Below, in pieces: positions 9,867 through 18,531 of a stretch of DNA of 64,000 nucleotides. This stretch comes from Streptomyces dengpaensis (GTDB lineage: Bacteria > Actinomycetota > Actinomycetes > Streptomycetales > Streptomycetaceae): the NCBI RefSeq assembly GCF_002946835.1, contig NZ_CP026652.1, positions 6,758,001 through 6,822,000 of the forward strand, written 5' to 3'. Position 1 is the stretch's first letter; every line of letters starts with the position of its first letter. Below the pieces are notes generated by a model, which did no database searches, had not been told where the DNA came from, and saw only the letters and a program-made list of their open reading frames with translations. The translations under genes were made by a program, and so were the position numbers.

Positions 9867-11282
9867 GTGACGTCCCGTACCCCGCGCGACTCCAGGCTCC
9901 GACTCGTCAGCCCGCGGCCCCTGGCCACGGCCCCCCGAGCGGTGACCCAGCGCCGCACGCCCCGCCCCGCACCGAGGCCGCCCGAGGGCACACCGCCGCC
10001 CGCGGAACTGGCCCGCATGGCGCGCACCGGCCTGGCCGGCGCGGCCCGTGTCGCCCGCTGGGCCGACGCCGCCCTGCGCCCCGGGCGCGACGGCGCGAGC
10101 CCCGACGGCAAGGGCGCCCTCTCCGACGCCACCGCCGAACGGGCCGCCGCGGACCTGGGGCTGACCTCGGCTCAGGTCCGTGCCGACTGGGACACCGCAC
10201 GCCTGGCGGGTCTCGTCGAGGTGCACGGCGACAGCGCCCGCCCGGGCTGGCGGCTGCGCGCCTGGAACCGCGACGACAGCGCCGTACTGCGCGGCTGGGT
10301 CGCCCTCTTCGACGCCTGGTCGCTCGCGTATCCGGAGCCCACGGACCGCGAACCCGCCGCCGTCGCCGAGGTCGTCTCCGCGATGCCTCAGGTGCTCTCC
10401 TTCCTCCAGCTCTCCGCGGGGCCCGTCCCCGTGGAGCAACTCCTCGACCTCCTCGAACAGCGCGTCACGGAACTGCGCACCGAGCGCTGCGAAATCCCGT
10501 ACGGCCCCCAGCCGGAGTCCGCCCCGGAGGCCACCCCCGAGACCGCCGAGGACACGGACGCCCCCCTCGCCCCCCTCCTCGACTGGGCCCTGCACGCCCT
10601 CGCCTCCGTGGGCGCGCTCACCTGCGCCGACGGCCAGGCCACCCTCACCCCGCTCGGCAGCTGGGCGGTCTGGGTCAAGCTGGAGCAGATCTGCGTCGCC
10701 GCGCAGAGCCCCGCCGGGAACATCGAGCAGTCCGCCGAGGACATGCTCCGCGGCTGCGCCCAGCTGCGCCCCAACGCGGCCCGCGCCGAGTACCGCGCCT
10801 GGCTCGCCGCCCGCCCCGTCGGCAGCGCCGTCACCGAACTCCTCGACGCCGCCCGCGGCGAGGACGCCCTCACCCGCGGTCTCGCCTTCGAGGCGCTGCG
10901 TGTGGTCGGCGCCCCCGCCGAGCCCGACGTACGCGCCGTGGCCGAGGAGACCTCGCTTCGCCCCTACGCCCTGCTATGGCTCGCCGAGCACGACGGCCAC
11001 GACCCCGAGGACGCCCACGAGGTACTCACCCGCGAGGAGACCACCTGGCTGTGGGTCGACACCGCGGCCGCCGTCGCCGACCACGGTGAAGCCCCGCTCC
11101 TCGTACGGCACTTGGAGTCCGCGGTGCAGCCCACCGTGCCCGCGCTCCTCGACGCGGTACGCGCGGTCGGTCACCCCCGCACCGTGCAGGTCCTGGTCGC
11201 GCTCGCCGCCGCCCACCCGGACCCGGCGCTCGCCAAGGCCGTACGCCGGGCCGCCTTCCAGGTGCACACCGGGGGGAGCTGA
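9867..11282 (+). CDS. Conserved hypothetical protein with HEAT-like C-terminal half
   Basis: Protein of 471 residues from GTG 9867, which has GGAAG upstream; the frame is open from 9792. I recognise no enzyme motif. The N-terminal third (ELARMARTGLAGAARVARWA and on to LGLTSAQVRADWDTARLAGL) looks like a winged-helix-type fold. The C-terminal half is Ala/Leu-rich with alternating helices (ALLDAVRAVGHPRTVQVLVA, then ALAAAHPDPALAKAVRRAAF) resembling HEAT repeats. It is cytoplasmic, with no signal or membrane segment. It may be a scaffold, but this is a structural impression only. Confidence 0.7.
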   Translation: MTSRTPRDSRLRLVSPRPLATAPRAVTQRRTPRPAPRPPEGTPPPAELARMARTGLAGAARVARWADAALRPGRDGASPDGKGALSDATAERAAADLGLTSAQVRADWDTARLAGLVEVHGDSARPGWRLRAWNRDDSAVLRGWVALFDAWSLAYPEPTDREPAAVAEVVSAMPQVLSFLQLSAGPVPVEQLLDLLEQRVTELRTERCEIPYGPQPESAPEATPETAEDTDAPLAPLLDWALHALASVGALTCADGQATLTPLGSWAVWVKLEQICVAAQSPAGNIEQSAEDMLRGCAQLRPNAARAEYRAWLAARPVGSAVTELLDAARGEDALTRGLAFEALRVVGAPAEPDVRAVAEETSLRPYALLWLAEHDGHDPEDAHEVLTREETTWLWVDTAAAVADHGEAPLLVRHLESAVQPTVPALLDAVRAVGHPRTVQVLVALAAAHPDPALAKAVRRAAFQVHTGGS

Positions 11283-11337
11283 CAGGGAAGCCGGTGGGAA
11301 AGCCGACGCGGGAGTCGAGCGCGGGGGCTCCGAGGCC

Positions 11338-11760
11338 CTACACCCCTATCTCAGGGGCGTATATACCAAAGCTCCAGATATTGCCCTCGATGTCCCGGGC
11401 CATATAGTCCCGCGAGCCGTAGTCCTGGTCCGTCGGGGGCATCAGGATCTCCGCGCCGTGGTCCACGGCCTGCTGGTGGTGTGCGTCGACGTCGTCCACG
11501 ACGATGTACACCCCGCAGGGGCCCGCGCCCTTCATCGCCTCGTCGAAGCGGCCGCCGCGGCCCTTGGAGCCGAGCATCACAGCGCCATTGCCCTGCACCA
11601 GCTCGGCGTGCATCACCGAGCCGTCCTCGCCCTCGTACACAGACAGTTCGGTGAAGCCGAAGGCCTCCGTGAGCTGCCTGATCGCCGCCTTCGCGTCCGC
11701 GTACAGCAGACTCGGGTAGATGCTCGGGCGCCCGCCGTCCATGCCTGCCATTCCGATCAC
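11338..11760 (-). CDS. VOC-superfamily (glyoxalase/bleomycin-resistance-like) protein
   Basis: A 140-residue single-module vicinal oxygen chelate protein of the PhnB type. It shows paired beta-alpha-beta-beta-beta elements: SIYPSLLYADAKAAIRQLTE, AFGFTELSVYEGEDGSVMHA, then GVYIVVDDVDAHHQQAVDHG and GSRDYMARDIEGNIWSFG near the end. A possible metal ligand set includes His in MHAEL and Glu in DIEGN. The substrate cannot be assigned. The start could be MIGMAG or MAGMDG. It is convergent with the upstream hypothetical. Confidence 0.8.
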   Translation of the reverse strand: MIGMAGMDGGRPSIYPSLLYADAKAAIRQLTEAFGFTELSVYEGEDGSVMHAELVQGNGAVMLGSKGRGGRFDEAMKGAGPCGVYIVVDDVDAHHQQAVDHGAEILMPPTDQDYGSRDYMARDIEGNIWSFGIYAPEIGV

Positions 11761-11867
11761 TCCCTACTCGTCCCGCCGCCGGAATCCGATCTGGTGCCCA
11801 GTCTTGCACCGGCCACTGACAACGCCCCGGCGCGCGGCAGCCGTTCGCGGTGCGGTGCCGTGCCGTC

Positions 11868-12758
11868 TCAGCGGAACGTGTTGCACCGCGCCATGTCACC
11901 GGTCCTGTAGCCCTCGTAGAACCACTGCTGGCGCTGCTCGGCCGAGCCGTGCGTCCAGGTCTCCGGAGTCACCCGGCCCTGGAACGTCTCCTGGATCCGG
12001 TCGTCGCCGACGGCCGCCGCCGCGTCCAGGCCGTCGCGGATGTCGGCGTCCGTGAGACTGGTGATCAGGGGTCTGCCCGTCGAGGCGTCCTTCGTCGTCG
12101 TCGCGTGGTGCGCCCACACTCCGGCGTAACAGTCGGCCTGCAGCTCCACCTTCACCGAGTTGCTGCCCGCGCCGGTCAGTCCGTCCTGCGACCTGCCGAG
12201 CGTGCCCATCAGGTCCTGCACGTGATGCCCGTACTCGTGCGCCACCACATACGCCTGCGCGAACGGCCCGCCGCTCGAGCCGAACTTGGTGCGCAGATCG
12301 TTGAAGAAGTCCAGGTCGAGATAGACCTTGCGGTCGCCGGGGCAGTAGAAGGGCCCGACGGCGGACGTGGCGGTGCCGCAGGCCGTGCCGACCCGATTGC
12401 CGAAGAAGACCGTCGGGGAAAGGGTGTACGTGCCGGCGCGGCGCCTGAACTCCTGCGTCCAGAAGGCCTGCACGCTGTTGACCACCGCCACCATGCGGCA
12501 GTCCTCCTGGGCGTTCGCGTCCCGTCCCTTCTTGCAGGTCTGCTGGACCTGGGCGAGGGAGGAGGAGGCCGCCTCGGGCTGGTCGTCGCCGGAGGAGAGT
12601 CCGAGCTGGTCGGGACCGACTCCGAAGAACAGACCGAGGAGCAGGGCGATCAGGCCGGCGATGCCGCCACCGACGGTCGCCCTGCCGCCCGGGATTCGAC
12701 TGCCGCGCACATCCTGGACCTCGGAGGTGTCCAGGTCGGCGTCGTCGTCGAACTGCAT
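11868..12758 (-). CDS. Membrane-anchored neutral zinc metallopeptidase (YpfJ family)
   Basis: Protein of 296 residues from the ATG at 12758, preceded by GGAGGTGTGCCC. An acidic N-terminus ([20 protein letters not shown]) is followed by one transmembrane helix ([18 protein letters not shown], about residues 30-48). The extracytoplasmic domain carries the zinc motif HEYGHH at residues 174-179 and a downstream [14 protein letters not shown] with the third ligand. Cys pairs at [14 protein letters not shown] and TACGTA...YCPGD suggest disulphides. The family is a putative zinc peptidase of unknown substrate. Confidence 0.87.
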   Translation of the reverse strand: MQFDDDADLDTSEVQDVRGSRIPGGRATVGGGIAGLIALLLGLFFGVGPDQLGLSSGDDQPEAASSSLAQVQQTCKKGRDANAQEDCRMVAVVNSVQAFWTQEFRRRAGTYTLSPTVFFGNRVGTACGTATSAVGPFYCPGDRKVYLDLDFFNDLRTKFGSSGGPFAQAYVVAHEYGHHVQDLMGTLGRSQDGLTGAGSNSVKVELQADCYAGVWAHHATTTKDASTGRPLITSLTDADIRDGLDAAAAVGDDRIQETFQGRVTPETWTHGSAEQRQQWFYEGYRTGDMARCNTFR

Positions 12759-12946
12759 GGGCACACCTCCCTCTGCGGTACGTCGCTCCGTGGCGCCATC
12801 CTCATACGCCCGCAGGGCCCCGGCCTTGGGCGAAGGTCCGAACGGGGGACGCGCTCCCGCCCGTACGCCGTGTCCCGACAGCCCTCCGGCCACCCGCGCC
12901 TACGCTCTCCGCCTGATCCGTGGGCCGTGCCGGCGAAGGGGGCAAG

Positions 12947-13888
12947 GTGGTCGTTCTGCCGATCGAGACGACGGCCCAGAACCCACCCACCCGGAACCCC
13001 CAGGCCCCGTCGGCCCACCAGACCCCGCCCCGGCCGGACACCGCCACCCGGCGACCCGCGACCCCCAGGGCCCTACCGCACGCGAGGCCCGGGGCCGTAC
13101 CGCCCGCGAAGCCCGGACCCCTGCTCCTCCCCACGAACCCCGAGCGCCCGCACCCCCCGACCCGCGCCTCCCGTACCCTCCGCCGCCTCCTCCCCACCAC
13201 GCTCGCCCTCCTCCTGACAGCCCCCCTCCTCGCCACGGCCCATCAGGCCCGACCTGTCCCCTACGGGGACCGCCTCACCGTTCACGCCGTCCACGCGCGC
13301 GTGGAGCACGCGACGCGCCCCCCGCTGCGGACGAGAGGGGCCGTCGTGGAGGCGTACGACGGAGGGAGCGGGCGCCCCCGGTGGACGTATGCGCGGGAGG
13401 GGCGGCGGCCATTGGTCGTGATCCCCGCGCGCGGGGACGCGATCGCGCTCTGGGACGACGGGATGGTCACCGCCACCGTGCGCGCGGACGGCAGCGCGGT
13501 GCGCTGGCACCGGGGTCTCCCCGGGGCCGCGCCATGGCTCGCGGCCCACGGGGGAGCGGGCGTGCTGTGGACCCTCGGCCCCCGCATGCTCGCCGTGGTC
13601 ACTCCGCAGCGCGTGGCCGCGTACCGCATCGCCGACGGGGACCTGCGCTGGGTGCTGCCCGCCCGACGGGGCTGCGCTTTCGAGCCCGCGCGCGCGGTAC
13701 GTAACGGCGCCGCGCTTCTGATCGCGCAGCCCTGCGCCGCCACCGACGAGTGGACCGGCGAGATCGTCGCCGTGGACGACGTGGGCAGGATCACCCCGGA
13801 CCGTACGCCGCTGGGCAACGAGCGGCGGGGCGAGCGTCACAGCGCCGAGCACGCGCACGCAGGAAAAGTGGTTGCACGGCCCCGTTAG
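12947..13888 (+). CDS. Hypothetical membrane-anchored protein with PQQ/beta-propeller-like repeats
   Basis: About 313 residues if GTG 12947 (preceded by GGGGGCAAG) is used; the start is uncertain. A very Pro/Arg-rich cytoplasmic segment of about 85 residues precedes one membrane helix (RRLLPTTLALLLTAPLLATA). The exposed domain has propeller-like units (VVEAYDGGSGRPRWTYAREG, GMVTATVRADGSAVRWHRGL, AAYRIADGDLRWVLP) resembling PQQ-binding or BamB-type repeats. No catalytic motif is seen. It is divergent from the metallopeptidase gene. Confidence 0.6.
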   Translation: MVVLPIETTAQNPPTRNPQAPSAHQTPPRPDTATRRPATPRALPHARPGAVPPAKPGPLLLPTNPERPHPPTRASRTLRRLLPTTLALLLTAPLLATAHQARPVPYGDRLTVHAVHARVEHATRPPLRTRGAVVEAYDGGSGRPRWTYAREGRRPLVVIPARGDAIALWDDGMVTATVRADGSAVRWHRGLPGAAPWLAAHGGAGVLWTLGPRMLAVVTPQRVAAYRIADGDLRWVLPARRGCAFEPARAVRNGAALLIAQPCAATDEWTGEIVAVDDVGRITPDRTPLGNERRGERHSAEHAHAGKVVARPR

Positions 13889-13891
13889 ACT
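13886..13891 (+). promoter_or_regulatory. -10 element placing +1 on an upstream-ORF ATG
   Basis: TAGACT at 13886-13891 is followed by six bases and then ATG at 13898, the spacing expected when the A of ATG is the transcription start. A -35 is not clear; GGAAAA 18 nt upstream is the best candidate. Confidence 0.45.
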
Positions 13892-13897
13892 TGGCCC

Positions 13898-13921
13898 ATG
13901 GCCATTCTCCTCGCGCATTAG
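13898..13921 (+). CDS. Candidate leaderless upstream ORF (MAILLAH) before the ABC-F gene
   Basis: ATG GCC ATT CTC CTC GCG CAT TAG: seven codons and a stop. There is no room for a ribosome site, so it would be translated leaderless. The 59 nt between its stop and the ABC-F start contain a GCGGG/CCCGC inverted repeat. ABC-F genes for antibiotic resistance are often governed by such attenuator peptides, which makes a regulatory role plausible. That it is translated is inference. Confidence 0.4.
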   Translation: MAILLAH

Positions 13922-13980
13922 ACGGCGGGAACGTCCTCAGCCGCCCACCCCGCCAACGACCCCCGCCCTGGAGTCTGTCC

Positions 13981-15579
13981 GTGATCTCCGCCTCCGGTAT
14001 CGAGCTGCGCGCCGGCGCCCGCATCCTCATCGAGTCCGCCACCTTCCGTATCGCCAAGGGCGACCGCATCGGCCTGGTCGGCCGCAACGGCGCGGGCAAG
14101 ACGACCCTGACCAAGGTCCTCGCGGGTGAGGGCATCCCCGCCGCCGGCAACGTCACCCGCTCCGGCGAGGTGGGCTATCTGCCGCAGGACCCGCGTACCG
14201 GCGACCTCGACGTACTCGCCCGGGACCGCATCCTCTCCGCGCGTGGCCTGGACACCCTGATCCGCAAGATGCGCGAGAACGAGCAGCGGATCGCCAACGG
14301 CACCGGCGCCACCCGCGAAAAGGCCATGAGGCAGTACGAGCGCCAGGAGACGGAGTTCCTCACCAAGGGCGGATACGCCGCCGAGGCCGAGGCCGCCACC
14401 ATCGCCGCCGCGCTCAACCTGCCCGACCGTGTGCTCGGCCAGCCGCTGCACACGCTCTCCGGTGGTCAGCGCCGCCGTGTCGAGCTGGCCCGCATCCTGT
14501 TCTCGGACGCCGACACGCTCCTGCTCGACGAGCCGACCAACCACCTCGACGCCGACTCGATCGTCTGGCTGCGTGACTACCTCAAGACCTACCGCGGCGG
14601 CTTCATCGTGATCTCCCACGACGTCGACCTGGTCGAGACGGTCGTCAACAAGGTCTTCTACCTGGACGCCAACCGCGCCCAGATCGACGTCTACAACATG
14701 GGCTGGAAGCTCTACCAGCAGCAGCGCGAGGCCGACGAGAAGCGTCGCAAGCGCGAGCGGCAGAACGCCGAGAAGAAGGCCGCCGCGCTGAACTCGCAGG
14801 CGGACAAGATGCGCGCCAAGGCCACCAAGACGGTGGCCGCACAGAACATGGCCAAGCGGGCCGACAAGCTGCTCGCCGGCCTGGAGGCGGTCCGCGTCTC
14901 CGACAAGGTCGCCAAGCTGCGCTTCCCGGAGCCCGCGCCCTGCGGCAAGACCCCGCTCCTGGCCGAGGGCCTGTCGAAGTCGTACGGCTCGCTGGAGATC
15001 TTCACCGATGTCGACCTGGCCATCGACAAGGGTTCGCGGGTGGTCATCCTGGGCCTGAACGGCGCCGGCAAGACGACCCTGCTGAAGCTGCTCGGCGGCG
15101 CCGAGAAGCCCGACACCGGCCAGGTGATCGAGGGCCACGGCCTCAAGCTCGGCTACTACGCGCAGGAGCACGAGACGCTCGACCCGGAGCGCACGGTCCT
15201 GGAGAACATGCGCTCCGCCGCCCCCGACCTGGACCTGGTCGAGGTCCGCAAGACGCTCGGCTCGTTCCTGTTCTCCGGCGACGACGTCGACAAGCCGGCC
15301 GGCGTCCTCTCCGGTGGTGAGAAGACCCGTCTCGCGCTCGCGACGCTGGTGGTTTCCTCCGCGAACGTCCTGCTGCTCGACGAGCCGACGAACAACCTCG
15401 ACCCGGCCAGCCGCGAGGAGATCCTCGGCGCGCTGCGCACCTACAAGGGCGCCGTCGTCCTCGTCACCCACGACGAGGGCGCCGTCGAGGCGCTCCAGCC
15501 GGAGCGGATCATCCTGCTGCCGGACGGCGTCGAGGACCTGTGGGGCGCCGACTACGCGGACCTGGTGGCCCTCGCCTGA
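13981..15579 (+). CDS. ABC-F family ATP-binding protein
   Basis: Soluble protein of 532 residues with two ABC domains and no membrane part, acting on the ribosome (translation factor or antibiotic protection). The first domain has GRNGAGKTT, the signature LSGGQRRRVELARIL and LLLDEPTNHLD. A charged helical linker (READEKRRKRERQNAEKKAA) is the ribosome-probing P-site tip region. The second domain has GLNGAGKTTLLKLLGG, LSGGEKTRLALATL and LLLDEPTNNLD. The start is GTG (VISASGIELRAGARIL). A short leaderless ORF lies 59 nt upstream. Whether it protects against an antibiotic or has a housekeeping role cannot be read from sequence. Confidence 0.9.
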   Translation: MISASGIELRAGARILIESATFRIAKGDRIGLVGRNGAGKTTLTKVLAGEGIPAAGNVTRSGEVGYLPQDPRTGDLDVLARDRILSARGLDTLIRKMRENEQRIANGTGATREKAMRQYERQETEFLTKGGYAAEAEAATIAAALNLPDRVLGQPLHTLSGGQRRRVELARILFSDADTLLLDEPTNHLDADSIVWLRDYLKTYRGGFIVISHDVDLVETVVNKVFYLDANRAQIDVYNMGWKLYQQQREADEKRRKRERQNAEKKAAALNSQADKMRAKATKTVAAQNMAKRADKLLAGLEAVRVSDKVAKLRFPEPAPCGKTPLLAEGLSKSYGSLEIFTDVDLAIDKGSRVVILGLNGAGKTTLLKLLGGAEKPDTGQVIEGHGLKLGYYAQEHETLDPERTVLENMRSAAPDLDLVEVRKTLGSFLFSGDDVDKPAGVLSGGEKTRLALATLVVSSANVLLLDEPTNNLDPASREEILGALRTYKGAVVLVTHDEGAVEALQPERIILLPDGVEDLWGADYADLVALA

Positions 15580-15633
15580 GCCCCGGGCGCCCCGGATGTC
15601 CCTGAAGCCCCGGACGGCGGGTCACCGCCGCTT

Positions 15634-15701
15634 GATCGAATGACTGATCCACTGCGTATGGATCATTCGGCCGATCCGTGATCCTTCATCTGTGTGAGAT
15701 C
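15634..15701. promoter_or_regulatory. Cluster of six GATC sites upstream of gbn
   Basis: GATC begins at 15634, 15646, 15661, 15673, 15680 and 15698, six sites in 68 bp. Two further sites lie at 15928 (in the gbn leader) and 16241 (in the loop of its terminator). Gbn, encoded just downstream, is known as a GATC-binding nucleoid-associated protein, so this is a likely autoregulatory or high-occupancy binding region. Confidence 0.6.
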
Positions 15702-15737
15702 TCCTCGTACCGAGGTGTGTCCTACATCGATTTCATG

Positions 15738-15768
15738 GCCGAGCCCTTTGTTCCCAAGGGCTCGGCCG
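15738..15768 (+). terminator. 12-bp perfect hairpin after the ABC-F gene
   Basis: Arms 15738-15749 and 15757-15768 (GGCCGAGCCCTT and its complement) with a 7-nt loop. It lies 160 bp after the ABC-F stop and downstream of the GATC cluster. It could equally end a transcript starting in the cluster, as part of an attenuated gbn leader. Confidence 0.6.
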
Positions 15769-15969
15769 TCTCGCGTCGCTGACCAGGTACTTCGCGGAAG
15801 AACCCGTTCGGCCGTACGGACTACGGCAGCCGGAACCTGAAATTCCACTCGTGGGGATGGGCGCCTGTCGTCAAAACCTTGTCCTACGGACCTTGCCGAA
15901 TGGGTGGCCACGAGGCCCAGGAGGGGTGATCATGAGAGTCCAGAGCGCACTTCCCATGAGGAGGCACGG

Positions 15970-16191
15970 GTGGCCGAGACTCTGAAGAAGGGCAGCCGGG
16001 TGACCGGCGCCGCGCGCGACAAGCTCGCGGCAGACCTGAAGAAGAAGTACGACTCCGGTGCGAGTATCCGGGCGCTGGCCGAAGAGACCGGCCGCTCGTA
16101 TGGCTTTGTGCACCGGATGCTCAGTGAGTCGGGCGTCACGCTCCGAGGGCGTGGTGGCGCGACGCGGGGCAAGAAGGCCGCGTCGGCCTGA
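15970..16191 (+). CDS. gbn: GATC-binding nucleoid-associated protein Gbn
   Basis: A 73-residue basic protein from GTG 15970 (AETLKKGSRVTGAARDKLAA), matching the length I recall for Gbn of S. coelicolor. It has a single helix-turn-helix: YDSGASIRALAEETGRSYGF followed by VHRMLSESGVTLRGRGG, then a basic tail GKKAASA. The GTG sits behind GAGGAGGCAC. An in-frame GTG at 15904 would add 22 residues and is not favoured. Known role of the family: binding GATC-containing DNA, influencing nucleoid architecture and the timing of development. The identification is by remembered sequence resemblance. Confidence 0.85.
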   Translation: MAETLKKGSRVTGAARDKLAADLKKKYDSGASIRALAEETGRSYGFVHRMLSESGVTLRGRGGATRGKKAASA

Positions 16192-16222
16192 GGCCGGGCG
16201 TCCCCATCGGCTTCGGTGGTGG

Positions 16223-16254
16223 CCACCCGGTCGGTCGGGTGATCGACCGGGTGG
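16223..16254 (+). terminator. Terminator of gbn
   Basis: Perfect 10-bp arms CCACCCGGTC (16223-16232) and GACCGGGTGG (16245-16254), 32 bp after the gbn stop. The loop contains a GATC. Confidence 0.7.
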
Positions 16255-16328
16255 TTACTGTGCAGTCACTTAGGTGTGTGCCTCATGGCGTACGCGCCTG
16301 ATCCGACCGCATCCATCGGAGGCGCCCC

Positions 16329-17120
16329 ATGGCTTCGTTCGACCCGGTTCTCGACAAGGACGGCGTACGGCTCACCGTTGACGACGCGATCGCCACGGTG
16401 ACGCTGACCAACCCGGCCAAGCGCAATGCCCAGAGTCCCGCTCTGTGGCGGGCGTTGGCGCAGGCCGGCCGGTCACTGCCGGGCTCCGTCCGCGTGGTGG
16501 TCCTGCGCGCGGAGGGCAAGTCCTTCTCCGCGGGGCTCGACCGGCAGGCGTTCACGCCCGAGGGCTTCGACGGGGAACCGTCGTTCATCGACCTCGCGCG
16601 CGGCTCCGATGCCGAGCTCGACGCGACCATCGCCGAGTACCAGGAGGCGTTCACCTGGTGGCGGCGTAGCGACGTCGTGTCCGTCGCCGCCGTCCAGGGA
16701 CATGCCATCGGTGCGGGATTCCAGCTCGCGCTCGCCTGTGACCTGCGCGTCGTCGCGGACGATGTGCAGTTCGCCATGCGCGAGACCAGCCTCGGGCTCG
16801 TCCCCGACCTCACGGGGACGCATCCGCTGGTGAGCCTCGTGGGGTACGCCCGCGCGCTCGAAATCTGCGCGACAGGACGTTTCGTGTCGGCCGAGGAGGC
16901 CGAGCGCACCGGGCTCGCCAACCTCGCGGTGCCCGGCGGGCAGCTTGACGACGCGGTACGTGACTTGGCGTCGGCGCTTCTGGCCGCGCCGCGTGACGCC
17001 GTCATCGAGACGAAGGCCTTGCTGCGCGGCGCGCAGGAGCGGTCGTACGAGGAGCAGCGGGTTGCCGAGCGCGAGGCTCAGGCACGGCGGCTGCGGGACC
17101 TTGCGGGGGTGGGGGACTGA
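16329..17120 (+). CDS. Enoyl-CoA hydratase/isomerase (crotonase) family protein
   Basis: A 263-residue crotonase-fold enzyme acting on an acyl-CoA. GGAGG precedes the ATG. Motifs are TLTNPAKRNAQSPALWRALA, the oxyanion-hole segment KSFSAGLDRQAF, VQGHAIGAGFQLALACDLRV for CoA binding, and ETSLGLVPDLTGTHPLVSLV. The usual second-hydratase Glu position reads VPDLTGT, so hydratase chemistry is not certain. It stands alone between gbn and a convergent gene, so no pathway is indicated by context. Confidence 0.85.
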   Translation: MASFDPVLDKDGVRLTVDDAIATVTLTNPAKRNAQSPALWRALAQAGRSLPGSVRVVVLRAEGKSFSAGLDRQAFTPEGFDGEPSFIDLARGSDAELDATIAEYQEAFTWWRRSDVVSVAAVQGHAIGAGFQLALACDLRVVADDVQFAMRETSLGLVPDLTGTHPLVSLVGYARALEICATGRFVSAEEAERTGLANLAVPGGQLDDAVRDLASALLAAPRDAVIETKALLRGAQERSYEEQRVAEREAQARRLRDLAGVGD

Positions 17121-17247
17121 GGTTGCCTTGGGGCTTGCGCCCCTCGGGATCTGAGGCCCTTGGTCCACCGCGGCCGCGTGGGGGCTTGTCGCACCCACGC
17201 GGCGGAGCCGCATGGGCCACAGCCCCGCGCCCCTGACTGACGCGTCG

Positions 17248-17964
17248 CTAGTGCACGGCGGTTACCAGCACAGCCACTGACGGGGCGTCCGGCAGGTTCT
17301 CCGTGATCGTCGCCCTTACGGCCCTTGCCACGTCCACGGTCCGCTCGTCCGCCGAAACCGCCAGTTCCACGCGGACATGACGGCGTGGCAGGGCCGGATC
17401 CGTGCCGGTGACGTCCTCTATGTGTACCGGGCGGCCCAGAGCGGCCGTCAGGTGTGTCACGCCGGGGACGGACAGCGCGGCGGCCGCCACCGGTGACTCG
17501 TCGAGGGCCGGGGGCGGGGCGTCCCGGCGTACCGCGGGGGAGGCGTCGTCCTCCTCCAACAGGCCCGTGACCCGTAGGTCCACCTCCGTGACCGTCAGAC
17601 CCAGACGTTCCGTCGCCGCCCCGGCCAGGGCCAGGCGGAGCCGGGAGGCTGTCGTCGGGAGGGGTTCGATGCCCGGCGCCGTGGGGTCCGCCGCGGCCGT
17701 GAACTCGGCGCTGACGCGCAGGGGACCGGGCGGCAGCGCGCTGGGCGGAGGCGGCACGGCGGGGTCGTACGTCTGGTCCGGATCGGCGAGCGCGATCCGC
17801 AGCGCGCCGAGGCGCACACCGCGCACGGGATCCGCCGCGCGCCGCAGTACCGACTCGGCCGCCCCCTCCGTGATCCACGCGCCGTCGCGCGGGAGGCCCA
17901 GGGGCAGCAGTCTGCCGAGGGCGAGCTGCTGCCGTACAAGCTGCTTCCACCGATCCGCGGTCAT
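17248..17964 (-). CDS. Conserved hypothetical protein divergent from the Asp23 operon
   Basis: A 238-residue protein from MTADRWKQLVRQQLALGRLL. The N-terminal third lists structural motifs but no known catalytic residues. The last part, HVRVELAVSADERTVDVARA and ATITENLPDAPSVAVLVTAV, resembles a short Asp23/Gls24-like module (beta strand, helix, beta strand). It faces the Asp23 operon across an 87-bp promoter gap, so shared regulation and a role in the same envelope-stress system are plausible. The function is unknown. Confidence 0.75.
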   Translation of the reverse strand: MTADRWKQLVRQQLALGRLLPLGLPRDGAWITEGAAESVLRRAADPVRGVRLGALRIALADPDQTYDPAVPPPPSALPPGPLRVSAEFTAAADPTAPGIEPLPTTASRLRLALAGAATERLGLTVTEVDLRVTGLLEEDDASPAVRRDAPPPALDESPVAAAALSVPGVTHLTAALGRPVHIEDVTGTDPALPRRHVRVELAVSADERTVDVARAVRATITENLPDAPSVAVLVTAVH

Positions 17965-18051
17965 TGCTCCAGCCTGCCGTATCTCCGGCGCGCCGCCGTG
18001 CAACGCCGCTTACTGTGGGCGAAGGAGGACGACCGAAAGGGACATACGGCG

Positions 18052-18531
18052 ATGACTGACATGGAGCGGAACCGGACGGAGAGCCCGGACAGCGAGCTGG
18101 AGCCGCCGCAGACCCGTAAGCCCATCAGGCGTGGCGGCGGAGATCCGGCCACCCGGGGACGGACCACGATCGCCGACGGTGTGGTGGAGAAGATCGCCGG
18201 GCTCGCGGCCCGCGACGTGCTCGGGGTGCATGCGATGGGCAGCGGGCTGAGCCGGACCTTCGGGGCGGTGCGCGATCGTGTGCCCGGCGGTTCGAAGTCC
18301 GTCACGCGGGGTGTGAAGGCCGAGGTCGGCGAGAAGCAGACCGCGCTCGACCTGGAGATCGTCGTCGACTACGGCGTTTCGATCTCGGACGTCGCCCATG
18401 CCGTACGGGAGAACGTCATCGCGGCCGTCGAGCGCATGACCGGGCTTGAAGTCGTCGAGGTCAACATCGCCGTGAGTGACGTCAAGCTGCCGGAGGAAGA
18501 AGAAGAGGAGCCGGAGACGCGGCTCGAGTGA
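18052..18531 (+). CDS. Asp23/Gls24 family envelope stress protein 1
   Basis: A 159-residue protein starting MTDMERNRTESPDSELEPPQ. After about 35 disordered, charged residues comes the Asp23 domain: TTIADGVVEKIAGLAARDVL, GVKAEVGEKQTALDLEIVVD, then YGVSISDVAHAVRENVIAAV and TGLEVVEVNIAVSDV. The C-terminus is an acidic run (EEEEEEPETRLE). Family role: forms a membrane-associated protein layer anchored by AmaP. It is the first gene of the operon that ends with amaP. Confidence 0.9.
   Translation: MTDMERNRTESPDSELEPPQTRKPIRRGGGDPATRGRTTIADGVVEKIAGLAARDVLGVHAMGSGLSRTFGAVRDRVPGGSKSVTRGVKAEVGEKQTALDLEIVVDYGVSISDVAHAVRENVIAAVERMTGLEVVEVNIAVSDVKLPEEEEEEPETRLE

Noticed and set aside
13918..15471. Long leftward frame opposite the ABC-F gene
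   Set aside because: The antisense of a gene with complete duplicated ABC motifs; composition is shadow-like.
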